DNA from: Paractinoplanes atraurantiacus
GTDB taxonomy: Bacteria > Actinomycetota > Actinomycetes > Mycobacteriales > Micromonosporaceae
Reading direction: 5' to 3'
Assembly (NCBI RefSeq): GCF_900215205.1
Contig: NZ_OBDY01000014.1
Span: 124,001-188,000, forward strand
DNA: 64,000 nucleotides
Each line of letters opens with the position of its first letter. Within the stretch, counting starts at the first letter, position 1. A model generated the notes under the pieces. It saw only the letters and a program-made list of their open reading frames with translations, did no database searches and was not told the origin of the DNA. Position numbers and translations under genes: made by a program. Below are positions 16,662 through 24,803 of the stretch, piece after piece.

Positions 16662-19376
16662 TCAGACCTGCTCCCCACCGTCCTCCCCGAGGGCCGCGAC
16701 CAGCTGCGCCCGGCTGGTCACACCGAGCTTCGGGAACGCCTTGTAGAGGTGCGATCCGACGGTTCGCGGGGACAGGAACAGCCGGTCGGCGATCTCCTTG
16801 TTGCTCAGCCCGGTCGCGGCCAGCCGCACGATCTGGGCCTCCTGCGGGGTCAGGTCGGCCACCGCGCCGGCCGCCGGGCGCTCGTCCACGGCGGTCACGC
16901 CGGCCGCCCTCAGCTCGGCCGACGCCCGTTCGGTCAGGTCGGCCGCCCGGATGCGCCGAAACTCGTGGAACGCCGCTCGCAGCGGCTCGCGGGCCTCGAT
17001 GATCCGGCGCCGGCGGCGCAGCCATTCGCCGTACGCGAGGCGGCCGCGAGCCAGCTCGAAGCCGTTGCCGGCGGCCTCGGCGGCCTTCAGCGACTGCCGG
17101 TACGCCTGCTCGGCCTCGTCGCCGTCGGTGAGCACGGCCCGGGCCCGGTGGACGATCGCCCACAGGTGATCCGAGCCCAGCGCCGCGGCCTGCGCCTCGG
17201 CCGCCGCGCAGCGCTCCCGGGCCGGTCCGGTCCGCTCGGCCCGAAATCCGGCCTCGGCCATGTCGGCGGTCGCCCACAGACCGGTGGTGGGGTGGGCGGC
17301 GGTCTCCGTCAGCTCACGCCAGGCGTCGGCGTACCGGCCGCCGGCCAGGGCCAGCACGCCGGCCGCCCACGCCTCACGGGCGGTGATGAGGGCGTACGGT
17401 TCGTGGTCACGCGCGCGGGCGCTGACCGCAAGACGGTCCTGAGCCGCCGACCGGTCGCCGCGCCAGGCCAGCGCCAGCGCCGCGACCGACGCCGCCACAC
17501 CCGCGACCCTGGTCAGCCCGCTCTGCTGAGCGATCCGCAACGCCTGCTCAGCGTCGGCCAGCCCGGTCGTCAGCTCGCCGCGGAGCAGCCGCAGCATGCC
17601 ACGGCCGCCGAGCGCGGTCGCCTCGTCGTCGAGCGCGTTGCCGGCCGGGTGGTAGCGCCAATGCAGCTCCCAGCTCTCCTGGGCAACGGCCAGGGCCTGT
17701 ACGGACTCGGCACAGCGCGCGAGCAGCGGCAATCCGGGTCCGGTCGGGTGGTCGCCGGCCAGGATCTCCCGCCGGGCCGAGGCGAGCAGCTCGGGCAGTC
17801 GCTCCCGGACCGCACCGGCGTGGGCCGCCGGGTCGAGCATGGCCGGCAGGATCTCGTCGGCCGGGTCGAGCGCACCGGCCAGGAGACGGGCCGTGGCCGG
17901 CGACCCGTCGACCGTCCACCAGTAGTCGACGGCCGCCGTCAGCAGCTTCCCGCCGCCGGCGCCGGCCAGCCGGACGACCTCCTCCGTCCTGCGGACCGGA
18001 GTGCCGTACGTGATCCCGAGCGTTCGTTCGATCGCGGCCAGCGCGGCCCGGCCGGCGGGCTCCCCGGTAAGGGAAAAGGCCTCGGCGAGCAGCGCGTACG
18101 CCTCGTCCGGCAACCCCGCCTGGCGGGCCACCTCGGCGCCGGCGGCACAGCGGCGCGCCCGGTCCTCCGGCCCCGGTGACAGGTCGGCCGCCCGGCGCAG
18201 GGCCGCCACCGCCTCCCGCAGAGTGCCGCGCTGCTGCGCCAGACCCGAGGCGGCTTCCATCGCCCCGGCCACCGTCTCGTCCAGCCGCAGCGTGGCGGCC
18301 GCCCGGTGCCAGGCCGCCCGCACCGGGTCGGTCACCACATCGGCCAGGTGCCCGTGCGCGGCGGCCCGCTCGGCCAGCGACGCCGAGCTGTACACGGCCG
18401 ACCGGACCAGTGGGTGATCGAAGGTCAGGCGCCCGAACCGTACGGCGAGGAGCCGTCCGCGTTCGAGCGGGCTCAGGTCGGCCGGTCCCGCCCCGGCCCG
18501 GGCCGCGGCCGCGACGACCTCCGGCAGCGTGCAGTGCTCATCTCCGGCGGCCGCGATGAGCAGCAACATCCGGCTGGCCGCCGGCAACGACGCCAGGTCG
18601 CCGATGAAGGCCCGTTGCAGGCGGCGGCTCACCGGCAATCGGGCCGGCAACCGGCCCGGGGTGGCGGCACGGCCCACGAAGCGCCGGGCCTCGGCCGCGA
18701 ACTCCCGCACTGCCAGCGGGTTGCCGCCGGCCTCGGCCAGCACTTGGCGGCGCAGGTCCTCGCCGATCTCGGGGGCGGTGGCGCTGAGCAGCAACCCGGC
18801 CGCGTCGTCGTCGAGCGGCCCGAGCGTCAGCAGCGTCACCTCACGCCCCGCGAACAGCGGTGTACGCAGCATCCCGGGACGGGTGGTGGCCAGGATCGCG
18901 ATCGGGGCGTTGCTCAACCGCCCGGCCACGAAGTCGATGGCGGCCAGGCTCTCCGGGTCGAGCCGGTACACGTCCTCGGCGACCACGAGCAGTCCCCCGG
19001 TGCCGGCCGCCTTCTCCAGCAAGCCGAGGGTGGCCAGGCCGACCAGCAGGGGGTCGGGAGGTGGACCGGCGGCGAGGCCGAGTGCGGTCAGCAGCGCCTC
19101 GTGCTGGCGCCGGGGCAGGCCGAGGGCGTCCTCGAGCAACGGGTGGAGCAGCTCGTGCAGACCGGCGTGCTCCCCGGGCCCCGAGTCGTCGCCGGTGCCG
19201 CCGGTGAGCAGCACCGGCAGGCCACGCCCACCCGCCTCGTCGGCGAGCGTCTCGGTCAGTGCCGTCTTGCCGACGCCGGTCTGGCCCTCGATCAGCACGG
19301 CCCGGCCACCGGGGCCCAGCCGGTCGAGGACGCCGGTCAGCACGCTCAGCTCGGCATCTCGCCCCATGATCGGCAC
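16662..19376 (-). CDS. R5: LAL-type LuxR-family regulator, intact P-loop
   Basis: 904 residues. The P-loop GQTGVGKT (31-38) is canonical; Walker B is VVAEDVYRLD, with Glu before the Asp; sensor GGNPLAVREF. The helical middle and the C-terminal helix-turn-helix (LTPQEAQIVRLAATGLSNKE and following) are complete. Sequence is closest to R6, its divergent neighbour, which has Arg for the P-loop Lys; the pair looks like a local duplication. Start is GTG 19376 or ATG 19367; no ribosome binding site distinguishes them and a leaderless transcript is possible. The 107-bp spacer to R6 holds a near-palindromic operator element readable in both directions. Confidence 0.86.
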   Translation of the reverse strand: MPIMGRDAELSVLTGVLDRLGPGGRAVLIEGQTGVGKTALTETLADEAGGRGLPVLLTGGTGDDSGPGEHAGLHELLHPLLEDALGLPRRQHEALLTALGLAAGPPPDPLLVGLATLGLLEKAAGTGGLLVVAEDVYRLDPESLAAIDFVAGRLSNAPIAILATTRPGMLRTPLFAGREVTLLTLGPLDDDAAGLLLSATAPEIGEDLRRQVLAEAGGNPLAVREFAAEARRFVGRAATPGRLPARLPVSRRLQRAFIGDLASLPAASRMLLLIAAAGDEHCTLPEVVAAAARAGAGPADLSPLERGRLLAVRFGRLTFDHPLVRSAVYSSASLAERAAAHGHLADVVTDPVRAAWHRAAATLRLDETVAGAMEAASGLAQQRGTLREAVAALRRAADLSPGPEDRARRCAAGAEVARQAGLPDEAYALLAEAFSLTGEPAGRAALAAIERTLGITYGTPVRRTEEVVRLAGAGGGKLLTAAVDYWWTVDGSPATARLLAGALDPADEILPAMLDPAAHAGAVRERLPELLASARREILAGDHPTGPGLPLLARCAESVQALAVAQESWELHWRYHPAGNALDDEATALGGRGMLRLLRGELTTGLADAEQALRIAQQSGLTRVAGVAASVAALALAWRGDRSAAQDRLAVSARARDHEPYALITAREAWAAGVLALAGGRYADAWRELTETAAHPTTGLWATADMAEAGFRAERTGPARERCAAAEAQAAALGSDHLWAIVHRARAVLTDGDEAEQAYRQSLKAAEAAGNGFELARGRLAYGEWLRRRRRIIEAREPLRAAFHEFRRIRAADLTERASAELRAAGVTAVDERPAAGAVADLTPQEAQIVRLAATGLSNKEIADRLFLSPRTVGSHLYKAFPKLGVTSRAQLVAALGEDGGEQV

Positions 19377-19411
19377 GGCAGCAAGCGTAATCCGGGCGGC
19401 CCCGCACCTTG

Positions 19412-19431
19412 TTCAGTCATTCAACGGGTGC
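19412..19431 (+). promoter_or_regulatory. shared operator element in the R5/R6 divergent spacer
   Basis: TTCAGTCATTCAACGGGTGC towards R6, 52 bp before GTG 19484. The core GTCA-TT-CAAC reads GTTG-AA-TGAC towards R5, about 40 bp before its start, so one site could serve both genes. It is one of the weaker matches to the consensus. Confidence 0.45.
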
Positions 19432-19483
19432 CCCCGCACGATCTTCTCCGGCAGATTGGTCGATGACGAAAAGGGGGTGCATC

Positions 19484-22400
19484 GTGTCTCGGACGCTCAT
19501 CGGCCGCGAGCGGCAGATCGCGACGCTCTCCCATGCCCTGGACCGGCTCGACACCCCGGTGGCGATCCTCGGCGAGCCCGGCTCCGGACGTACGTCTCTG
19601 CTCGATCTCGTCGCCGACCGCGCCCGGCAGGCCGGTCACCTGGTCCTGCGCGGCCGCGACCTGGACGAGCTGCTACGGCCGGTCGCCGACCCGGCCCCAG
19701 CGACCGGCCTCGCGGTTCTCGCCCTCCTGCGGGCCGAGGCCCGGCGGCGGCCGGTGGTCCTGCTCGTCGACGACCTGCACCGGGCCGGGCCGGCGACCGC
19801 CCGGGTGCTGACCTTCCTGGCCCGCCGCCTCCGTGACGTCCCGATCCTGCTGGTGACCGCCGGTTCGGTGGCCGACGACGAACCGGACTGGCCGGCCGTT
19901 CCGGTAGCACTGGGCCCGCTGCCGGCCGAGGCGGCCGGAGAGCTGGTGGCCACGCTGCCGGAGACGTCGCGGGCCCGGGTCATCGACGCCGCACAGGGCA
20001 ACCCGCTGGCGCTGCGGGAGTTCGCGCGGACCGGCGACGTCCCGCCGTACGAGCCGCTGCCGGTGACCCGGCGACTGGCCGCCAGCGTGCTTGCCGACAC
20101 CGCGGGACTCCCGGCCGCCGCCCGGCGGTTCCTGCTGCTGGTGGCCGCGGCCGAGCAGCACCGGGTGCCCGAGCTGACCGCGGCCGCCCATCGCCTCGGG
20201 CTCGTCCCGGAAGACCTTGCACCGGCCGAGCGGGCCGGGCTGGTGTCCGTGTTCGGCGACCTCGTACGGATCCGCGGCCCGCTGCTGCGAACCGTCCTGT
20301 ACGGCGCGGCCGACCCGGCCGAACGGCACCAGGCCCACGACGCCCTGGCCGCCACCACCCTCGACGCCACCGTGGCCACCTGGCACCGATCGGCCCGGCG
20401 TACCGCCGAGGACGAGACCGCCGCGGCCGGCCTCGAGTCGGCGGCCCGTCACGCGGCCGGCCAGGGTGCGCTGCCGGGCGCGGTCGGGCTGCTCCAGCGG
20501 GCGGCGGCCCTGTCACCGAGCCCGGCCGACCGCACCCGCCGGCTCGCCGGCGCAGCCGAATTGGCCCGGCAGGCGGGCCGCAACGCCGAGGCGCACACCC
20601 TGGTCGGCACCGCCGCTGCGGCGGGGCCGGCCCCGGCCGTACGTGCGCGGTTGACTCTGACCACGACCAAGCTGCTGTTCGCCGAGGGGGCCGGGCTCGA
20701 GCCGGCCAACGCCGCCCCGGAGCCGGCCCGCGACCCGCTGTCCGGCACCGGCCCGTCCACTTCCGCCGACGGGCTGCCCGCTCTCGCCGATCGCGTGGCT
20801 GCGGCGTGCGAACGCCTGCGGGCCGAGACGCCCGGCGACGACGTCGCCGATGAGCTGGCCGACTGCGCGCGGGCGGCCGAGGCCCAGCACGCTCCCGAGT
20901 TGGCCGGGCAGTGCTGGGACCTGGTCGGAGAAGCCCTGAACGCACGCCCGGGCGCGGTGGCCGATCGCGTCGCCCTGCTGGCCGAGGAGTCGGTGAGCCG
21001 TGTGATTCGCGGCCGGCTCGCCGACGCCGAGGCGCGCACTATCCGCGCCGCCCGGCTCGCAACCGAGCTCGGTCTGCCGGGCCTGAGGGCGCTGGCCGGC
21101 GCCGGCCTCGCGCTGACCGCGGCCTGGACCGCCGGCCCCGCGTCCTCTCCCGGCCCCGCCTCCTCCCCCGTCCCGGCCGCGACGGCCGCGCCGGCGCTGG
21201 TCACGGCCGTCAACGGCTGGGCCGGCGGCCTGGTGGCGCTGCGTGAGGGACGGTTCGGCGACGCCTGGAACGCGCTGCGGGCCCTCGACGGCCACCGCAC
21301 CATCGCCTGGAACGCGGTCGGTGACCTGGCCTGGGCCGCCGCCGGAACCGGTGACCCGGCTCACCGGGCCGAAGCGGCCCGGCGGGTCGACCAGGCGGCC
21401 CGAGCGGCTGCCGCCCTGGACTCCGGCCACCTGTGGACGGTGGTGCTGCGCGGCCGGGCACTGCTCGACGACCGCGACCCCGAGCCGTGGTTCCAGCAGT
21501 CGGCGGCCGCGGGCCGCGCGGCCGGCGTCCCGCTCGAGCTGGCCCGCACCCTGCTCGCCTACGGAACCTGGCTACGCCTGCGGGGGCGCATGGTGGCCGC
21601 CCGCGAGCAGCTCACCGAGGCCCGCTTCCTGTTCGGCCGGGCCGGCGCCCGCCCGTGGGCCGCGCTGGCCGCTGCCGGGCTGCGCGGGGCCGGAGTCACC
21701 GCGAGCACACCGGCCGGCGCCCGTACCGCCCTCACCGCCCTCACCGCCCAGGAGCTGCGGGTAGCCCGGTTGGCGGCCGACGGCCTGACCAACAAGCAGA
21801 TCGCCGTCCGGATCCACTGCGCCTCCCGGACGGTCGGCGCGTACCTCTACGACGCCTTCCCGAAGCTGGGCGTCACCCGCCGGTCCGGGCTGCGCGCCGC
21901 CCTGGCCGCGTACGAGACGTCAGCGGCCGGCCGCCCACAGCACGGCGAGCTGCGACCGCTGGGAGATGCCGAGCTTGCCGAAGATCTTCTGCAGGTGGTC
22001 GGCGACGGTGCGCGGCGAAAGGTGCAGCTGACCGGCGATCTCGTTGTTGGTCAGCCCGCGGGCGGCCAGCCCGGCGACCTGCGCCTCGCGCGTGGTCAAC
22101 AGCCCGGTCGGGTCCTGCCGGGCACGCTGACCGGCCACGCCCGAACCCGCCAGGGCCAGCTCGTTCCCGGCGCGCGCCGCCCAGCTCTCGGCGCCGGCCT
22201 CGCGGAGCAGCTCCACGGCGGCGGTGAGCTGTTCACGGGCCTCGGCGACATGCCGGGCGCGGCGCAACCACTCACCGAACAGCAACCGCGTACGTCCGAG
22301 GTCGAACGCCGAACCGGCCCGGAGGCCGTGCTCGACAGCAGCCTCGAAGAGCTCTCGCGCCTGTCCATCGACGGCCAGCAGGGCCTGCGCCCGAGCCCGG

Positions 22401-24472
22401 GCGTGCTGAAGGCTCGTGGCACCCGGCAGCCCGGCGGCAGCGGTGGCGAGCATGGCGAGCCGCCGTTGCGCCGCCTCGGTACGCCCGGCCCGGACGGCCG
22501 CCTCGACGCTGTCGGCGGCCGCCCACAACTCGATCGGCTCGTTGACCGAGGTGCCCTCGAGAGCGGTGAGCGCGTCGGCGTACCGGCCCTCGTCCAGCGC
22601 GATCAGACCCTCCGCCCAGGCGGTGACAGCCTGAATGCGGGGCACCTCGGCGCCGGGGAACTCGCCCAGTTGCTCGATCGCCGACCGGGCGCGCGCCAGG
22701 TCACCGATCCGGGCGCTGCCCAGCGCGACGTCGGCGGCGGCCATCGCCCCGGTGATCCCGAGGTCGAAGTCGGCCGAAAGGCGCAGCGCCTGTTCGCCGT
22801 CGGCGAGCCCGCCGATCAGGTCGCCGGCGACGATCCGAGGAGAGGACCGGCCACAGATCGCGGTCGCCTCGTCGCCGAGCCGGCCCGCCGCGTGGTGGTG
22901 GTCGGCCGCGATCGTCCAGCATTCCACCGCGGTCGCGAGGTCCTGCTCGCCCTCGGCCGCGAACGCCAGGAAATTCATGATCACCGGGTCGATGGCGAGG
23001 ATCCGCGGGGCCAGCGCGGACAGATCGCGGAAGGTGGCGCCCCCACCGGGAGCGATCAGCGCCATGCCGACCTGATGCAACTCGTCCCGGTCGCCGGGCG
23101 GGATCTCCTCCAGCGCCGCCCGGACCACCCGGCGGACCTCCTCCGGTTCCTGGAAGGTCCGCGAGTTGCTGGCCGCCCAGAGCAGGATCTCGATCTGGTC
23201 GGCGGGCCGCGCGCCCTCGGCCCGACCGAGCCGGGCGGCCAGGGCGACCAGGTCGAGCACGCTCGGACCGGCCAGGCTCCCGGTGACACTGAGCAGCCAT
23301 TCGGCCCGGGCCAGGACGCGGATGTCGGTGGGGTCCTGGGCCAGCGGCAACGCCTCGCGGACCAGGTCGGCCGCCTCGGCCGACAGACCGCCGGCGCGGG
23401 CCGACTCGGTGGCCGCGGCCAGGCGGCGGACCCGGTTCGCGACGGCCGGCGACAGCGCGGCCGCCCGGCGGAAGGCGATCATGGCCTCGGGATGGGCGCC
23501 GTGCCGGCGGGCCTGATTCGCGGCCGCCTCGAGATCGGCCGCCACGTCTTCGTCGAATCCGAACGCCGCCGCGGCCCGGTGCAGCGCCGCCCGGCCGGGG
23601 TCGTGAGCCACGCTCGCGAGCGCGGTGTGCACGCCGGCCCGATCGGTCAGCGAGGCGCCTCCGTAGACGGCCGAGCTGACCAGCGGGTGGGAGAAGACGG
23701 CCCGGCCGCCGTCCATCCGCAGCAGGCCGCTGCGTTCGACCGGCTCGAGGTCGGCCGGCGACAGCCCGGCCGCGCCGAGGGCCGCCTCGAACTCGCCGGC
23801 GGCCAGATCCTCGCCCGCCGCGGCCAGCAGCAACACGCTCCGGCCGGCGACCGGCAACTGGTTGACCTCGGCCATGAAGGCCTGCTCGAGACGTTCGGTC
23901 ATCGGCAACCGGTCGCTGTCGTCGAGGCTTCCACCGGCCGTCGCCGCGGCCAGTTCGCGCAATGCCAGCGGGTTGCCCGACGCCGCGGCCAGAAGCTTGC
24001 GCCGCGGGCGGGCGCCGAGCTCGGGCGCGACCCGGTCGAGCAGCGCCGAGGCGTCCTCCGGAGCGAGCGTGGACAGCCGGATGACCTCCGGGAACGCCCC
24101 GCCGCGATCAGGGTACGCGGCATCGGTCCGGGTCGTGGCCACCAGCAGCACAGGTGCCGCGGCGAGCCGGCGGGCCACGAAGGCGATGACGTCCGCGCTC
24201 GACCGGTCCAGCCAGTGCAGATCGTCCACCGTGATCAGGAGCGGGCCCGCCGCGGCGGCCTCCTCCAGCAGGCTCTGCACGGCCAGGCTGATCAGCAGCC
24301 GGTCGGGGGCCGGGCCCTCCTGCTCGCCGAACGCCACCAGCAGCGCCGCCCGCTGACTCTCGGGCAGGGCGGCCACCCGGTCCAGAACCGGGTGCAGCAC
24401 CTGGTGGAGGCCGCCGAAGCCGGTGGCGCCCACGCCCTGGACCCCGCGCGCCGCCAGCTCCCGAAACCCTGA
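19484..24472 (+). CDS. R6: LAL-type LuxR-family regulator, P-loop Lys replaced by Arg; natural stop codon missing
   Basis: The family-like part is about 815 residues (19484 to about 21930): P-loop GEPGSGRT with Arg36 for Lys, Walker B LLVDDLHRAG, sensor QGNPLALREF, TPR-like middle and a full LuxR helix-turn-helix (LTAQELRVARLAADGLTNKQ and following). There is then no stop. The frame runs on antisense to R7, codon-aligned with it, until TGA at 24470-24472, adding about 850 residues with no family similarity. R7 ends at 21920, so the two genes meet tail to tail and the R6 stop seems to have been lost. GTG 19484 was chosen for AAGGGGG 6-7 nt upstream; ATG 19463 is in frame. The mature protein may be processed or tagged; whether the extension is translated is unknown. 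Confidence 0.7.
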   Translation: MSRTLIGRERQIATLSHALDRLDTPVAILGEPGSGRTSLLDLVADRARQAGHLVLRGRDLDELLRPVADPAPATGLAVLALLRAEARRRPVVLLVDDLHRAGPATARVLTFLARRLRDVPILLVTAGSVADDEPDWPAVPVALGPLPAEAAGELVATLPETSRARVIDAAQGNPLALREFARTGDVPPYEPLPVTRRLAASVLADTAGLPAAARRFLLLVAAAEQHRVPELTAAAHRLGLVPEDLAPAERAGLVSVFGDLVRIRGPLLRTVLYGAADPAERHQAHDALAATTLDATVATWHRSARRTAEDETAAAGLESAARHAAGQGALPGAVGLLQRAAALSPSPADRTRRLAGAAELARQAGRNAEAHTLVGTAAAAGPAPAVRARLTLTTTKLLFAEGAGLEPANAAPEPARDPLSGTGPSTSADGLPALADRVAAACERLRAETPGDDVADELADCARAAEAQHAPELAGQCWDLVGEALNARPGAVADRVALLAEESVSRVIRGRLADAEARTIRAARLATELGLPGLRALAGAGLALTAAWTAGPASSPGPASSPVPAATAAPALVTAVNGWAGGLVALREGRFGDAWNALRALDGHRTIAWNAVGDLAWAAAGTGDPAHRAEAARRVDQAARAAAALDSGHLWTVVLRGRALLDDRDPEPWFQQSAAAGRAAGVPLELARTLLAYGTWLRLRGRMVAAREQLTEARFLFGRAGARPWAALAAAGLRGAGVTASTPAGARTALTALTAQELRVARLAADGLTNKQIAVRIHCASRTVGAYLYDAFPKLGVTRRSGLRAALAAYETSAAGRPQHGELRPLGDAELAEDLLQVVGDGARRKVQLTGDLVVGQPAGGQPGDLRLARGQQPGRVLPGTLTGHARTRQGQLVPGARRPALGAGLAEQLHGGGELFTGLGDMPGAAQPLTEQQPRTSEVERRTGPEAVLDSSLEELSRLSIDGQQGLRPSPGVLKARGTRQPGGSGGEHGEPPLRRLGTPGPDGRLDAVGGRPQLDRLVDRGALESGERVGVPALVQRDQTLRPGGDSLNAGHLGAGELAQLLDRRPGARQVTDPGAAQRDVGGGHRPGDPEVEVGRKAQRLFAVGEPADQVAGDDPRRGPATDRGRLVAEPARRVVVVGRDRPAFHRGREVLLALGRERQEIHDHRVDGEDPRGQRGQIAEGGAPTGSDQRHADLMQLVPVAGRDLLQRRPDHPADLLRFLEGPRVAGRPEQDLDLVGGPRALGPTEPGGQGDQVEHARTGQAPGDTEQPFGPGQDADVGGVLGQRQRLADQVGRLGRQTAGAGRLGGRGQAADPVRDGRRQRGRPAEGDHGLGMGAVPAGLIRGRLEIGRHVFVESERRRGPVQRRPAGVVSHARERGVHAGPIGQRGASVDGRADQRVGEDGPAAVHPQQAAAFDRLEVGRRQPGRAEGRLELAGGQILARRGQQQHAPAGDRQLVDLGHEGLLETFGHRQPVAVVEASTGRRRGQFAQCQRVARRRGQKLAPRAGAELGRDPVEQRRGVLRSERGQPDDLRERPAAIRVRGIGPGRGHQQHRCRGEPAGHEGDDVRARPVQPVQIVHRDQERARRGGLLQQALHGQADQQPVGGRALLLAERHQQRRPLTLGQGGHPVQNRVQHLVEAAEAGGAHALDPARRQLPKP

Positions 24473-24643
24473 TACCAGCGCGCGTGCCGACAAATCCTGT
24501 AAAAGGGACGTCTTGCCGATGCCGGGTGTGCCTTCGATCAGAACCGCCGTGCCCCGGTCGTGCACGCCCTCCAACAGAGTGCCGAGCTTTTCGCTCTCGA
24601 TAGCTCGGCCGACCAGGGCTCCGGACTGCTGCGGCAAGATCAC
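21920..24643 (-). CDS. R7: LAL-type LuxR-family regulator, intact P-loop
   Basis: 907 residues, the most canonical of the set: P-loop GTPGIGKT (38-45), Walker B TVDDLHWLDRSS, sensor SGNPLALREL, a long TPR-like region and a C-terminal LuxR helix-turn-helix (LTTREAQVAGLAARGLTNNE and following). It is the full-length relative of R3. Start is GTG 24641-24643; an earlier start would enter the spacer. Its 3' end overlaps the R6 reading frame and, read backwards, nearly its whole length forms the R6 extension. This requires that R7 uses almost no TTA, CTA or TCA codons in that frame, as is normal at this GC. An operator element sits 67 bp upstream. Confidence 0.87.
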   Translation of the reverse strand: MILPQQSGALVGRAIESEKLGTLLEGVHDRGTAVLIEGTPGIGKTSLLQDLSARALVSGFRELAARGVQGVGATGFGGLHQVLHPVLDRVAALPESQRAALLVAFGEQEGPAPDRLLISLAVQSLLEEAAAAGPLLITVDDLHWLDRSSADVIAFVARRLAAAPVLLVATTRTDAAYPDRGGAFPEVIRLSTLAPEDASALLDRVAPELGARPRRKLLAAASGNPLALRELAAATAGGSLDDSDRLPMTERLEQAFMAEVNQLPVAGRSVLLLAAAGEDLAAGEFEAALGAAGLSPADLEPVERSGLLRMDGGRAVFSHPLVSSAVYGGASLTDRAGVHTALASVAHDPGRAALHRAAAAFGFDEDVAADLEAAANQARRHGAHPEAMIAFRRAAALSPAVANRVRRLAAATESARAGGLSAEAADLVREALPLAQDPTDIRVLARAEWLLSVTGSLAGPSVLDLVALAARLGRAEGARPADQIEILLWAASNSRTFQEPEEVRRVVRAALEEIPPGDRDELHQVGMALIAPGGGATFRDLSALAPRILAIDPVIMNFLAFAAEGEQDLATAVECWTIAADHHHAAGRLGDEATAICGRSSPRIVAGDLIGGLADGEQALRLSADFDLGITGAMAAADVALGSARIGDLARARSAIEQLGEFPGAEVPRIQAVTAWAEGLIALDEGRYADALTALEGTSVNEPIELWAAADSVEAAVRAGRTEAAQRRLAMLATAAAGLPGATSLQHARARAQALLAVDGQARELFEAAVEHGLRAGSAFDLGRTRLLFGEWLRRARHVAEAREQLTAAVELLREAGAESWAARAGNELALAGSGVAGQRARQDPTGLLTTREAQVAGLAARGLTNNEIAGQLHLSPRTVADHLQKIFGKLGISQRSQLAVLWAAGR

Positions 24644-24696
24644 GGACGGAGTCTATTTCAGCGCTGAGCTGGCGTTAAGGTCCGAACGGACCACTG

Positions 24697-24714
24697 CTGT
24701 TGCCCGCGCAACAG
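24697..24714. promoter_or_regulatory. palindrome in the R7/R8 divergent spacer
   Basis: CTGTTGC-CCGC-GCAACAG, 7-bp perfect arms, adjoining the operator-like element at 24711-24730 and central in the 160-bp spacer. Could be an operator for either gene; no counterpart was seen in the other spacers. Confidence 0.4.
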
Positions 24715-24730
24715 TTGTCATTCGACTGAT
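24711..24730 (-). promoter_or_regulatory. shared operator element in front of R7
   Basis: ATCAGTCGAATGACAACTGT read towards R7, 67 bp before GTG 24643; core GTCG-AA-TGAC. A weaker R8-facing relative lies at 24753-24772 (CAGTCGATCGTG). Confidence 0.45.
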
Positions 24731-24803
24731 AACCGCCGCGAGTCTCCTCCCGCACAGTCGATCGTGTGGCCGGTCGGCGCCACGCGAGACGGAGGGGATG
24801 ACC

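Noticed and set aside
21930-24472. The 850-codon extension of R6 as a genuine protein domain
   Set aside because: It is codon-aligned antisense to R7 and has the Arg/Gly/Gln-rich composition of a high-GC shadow frame; only its lack of a stop is notable.
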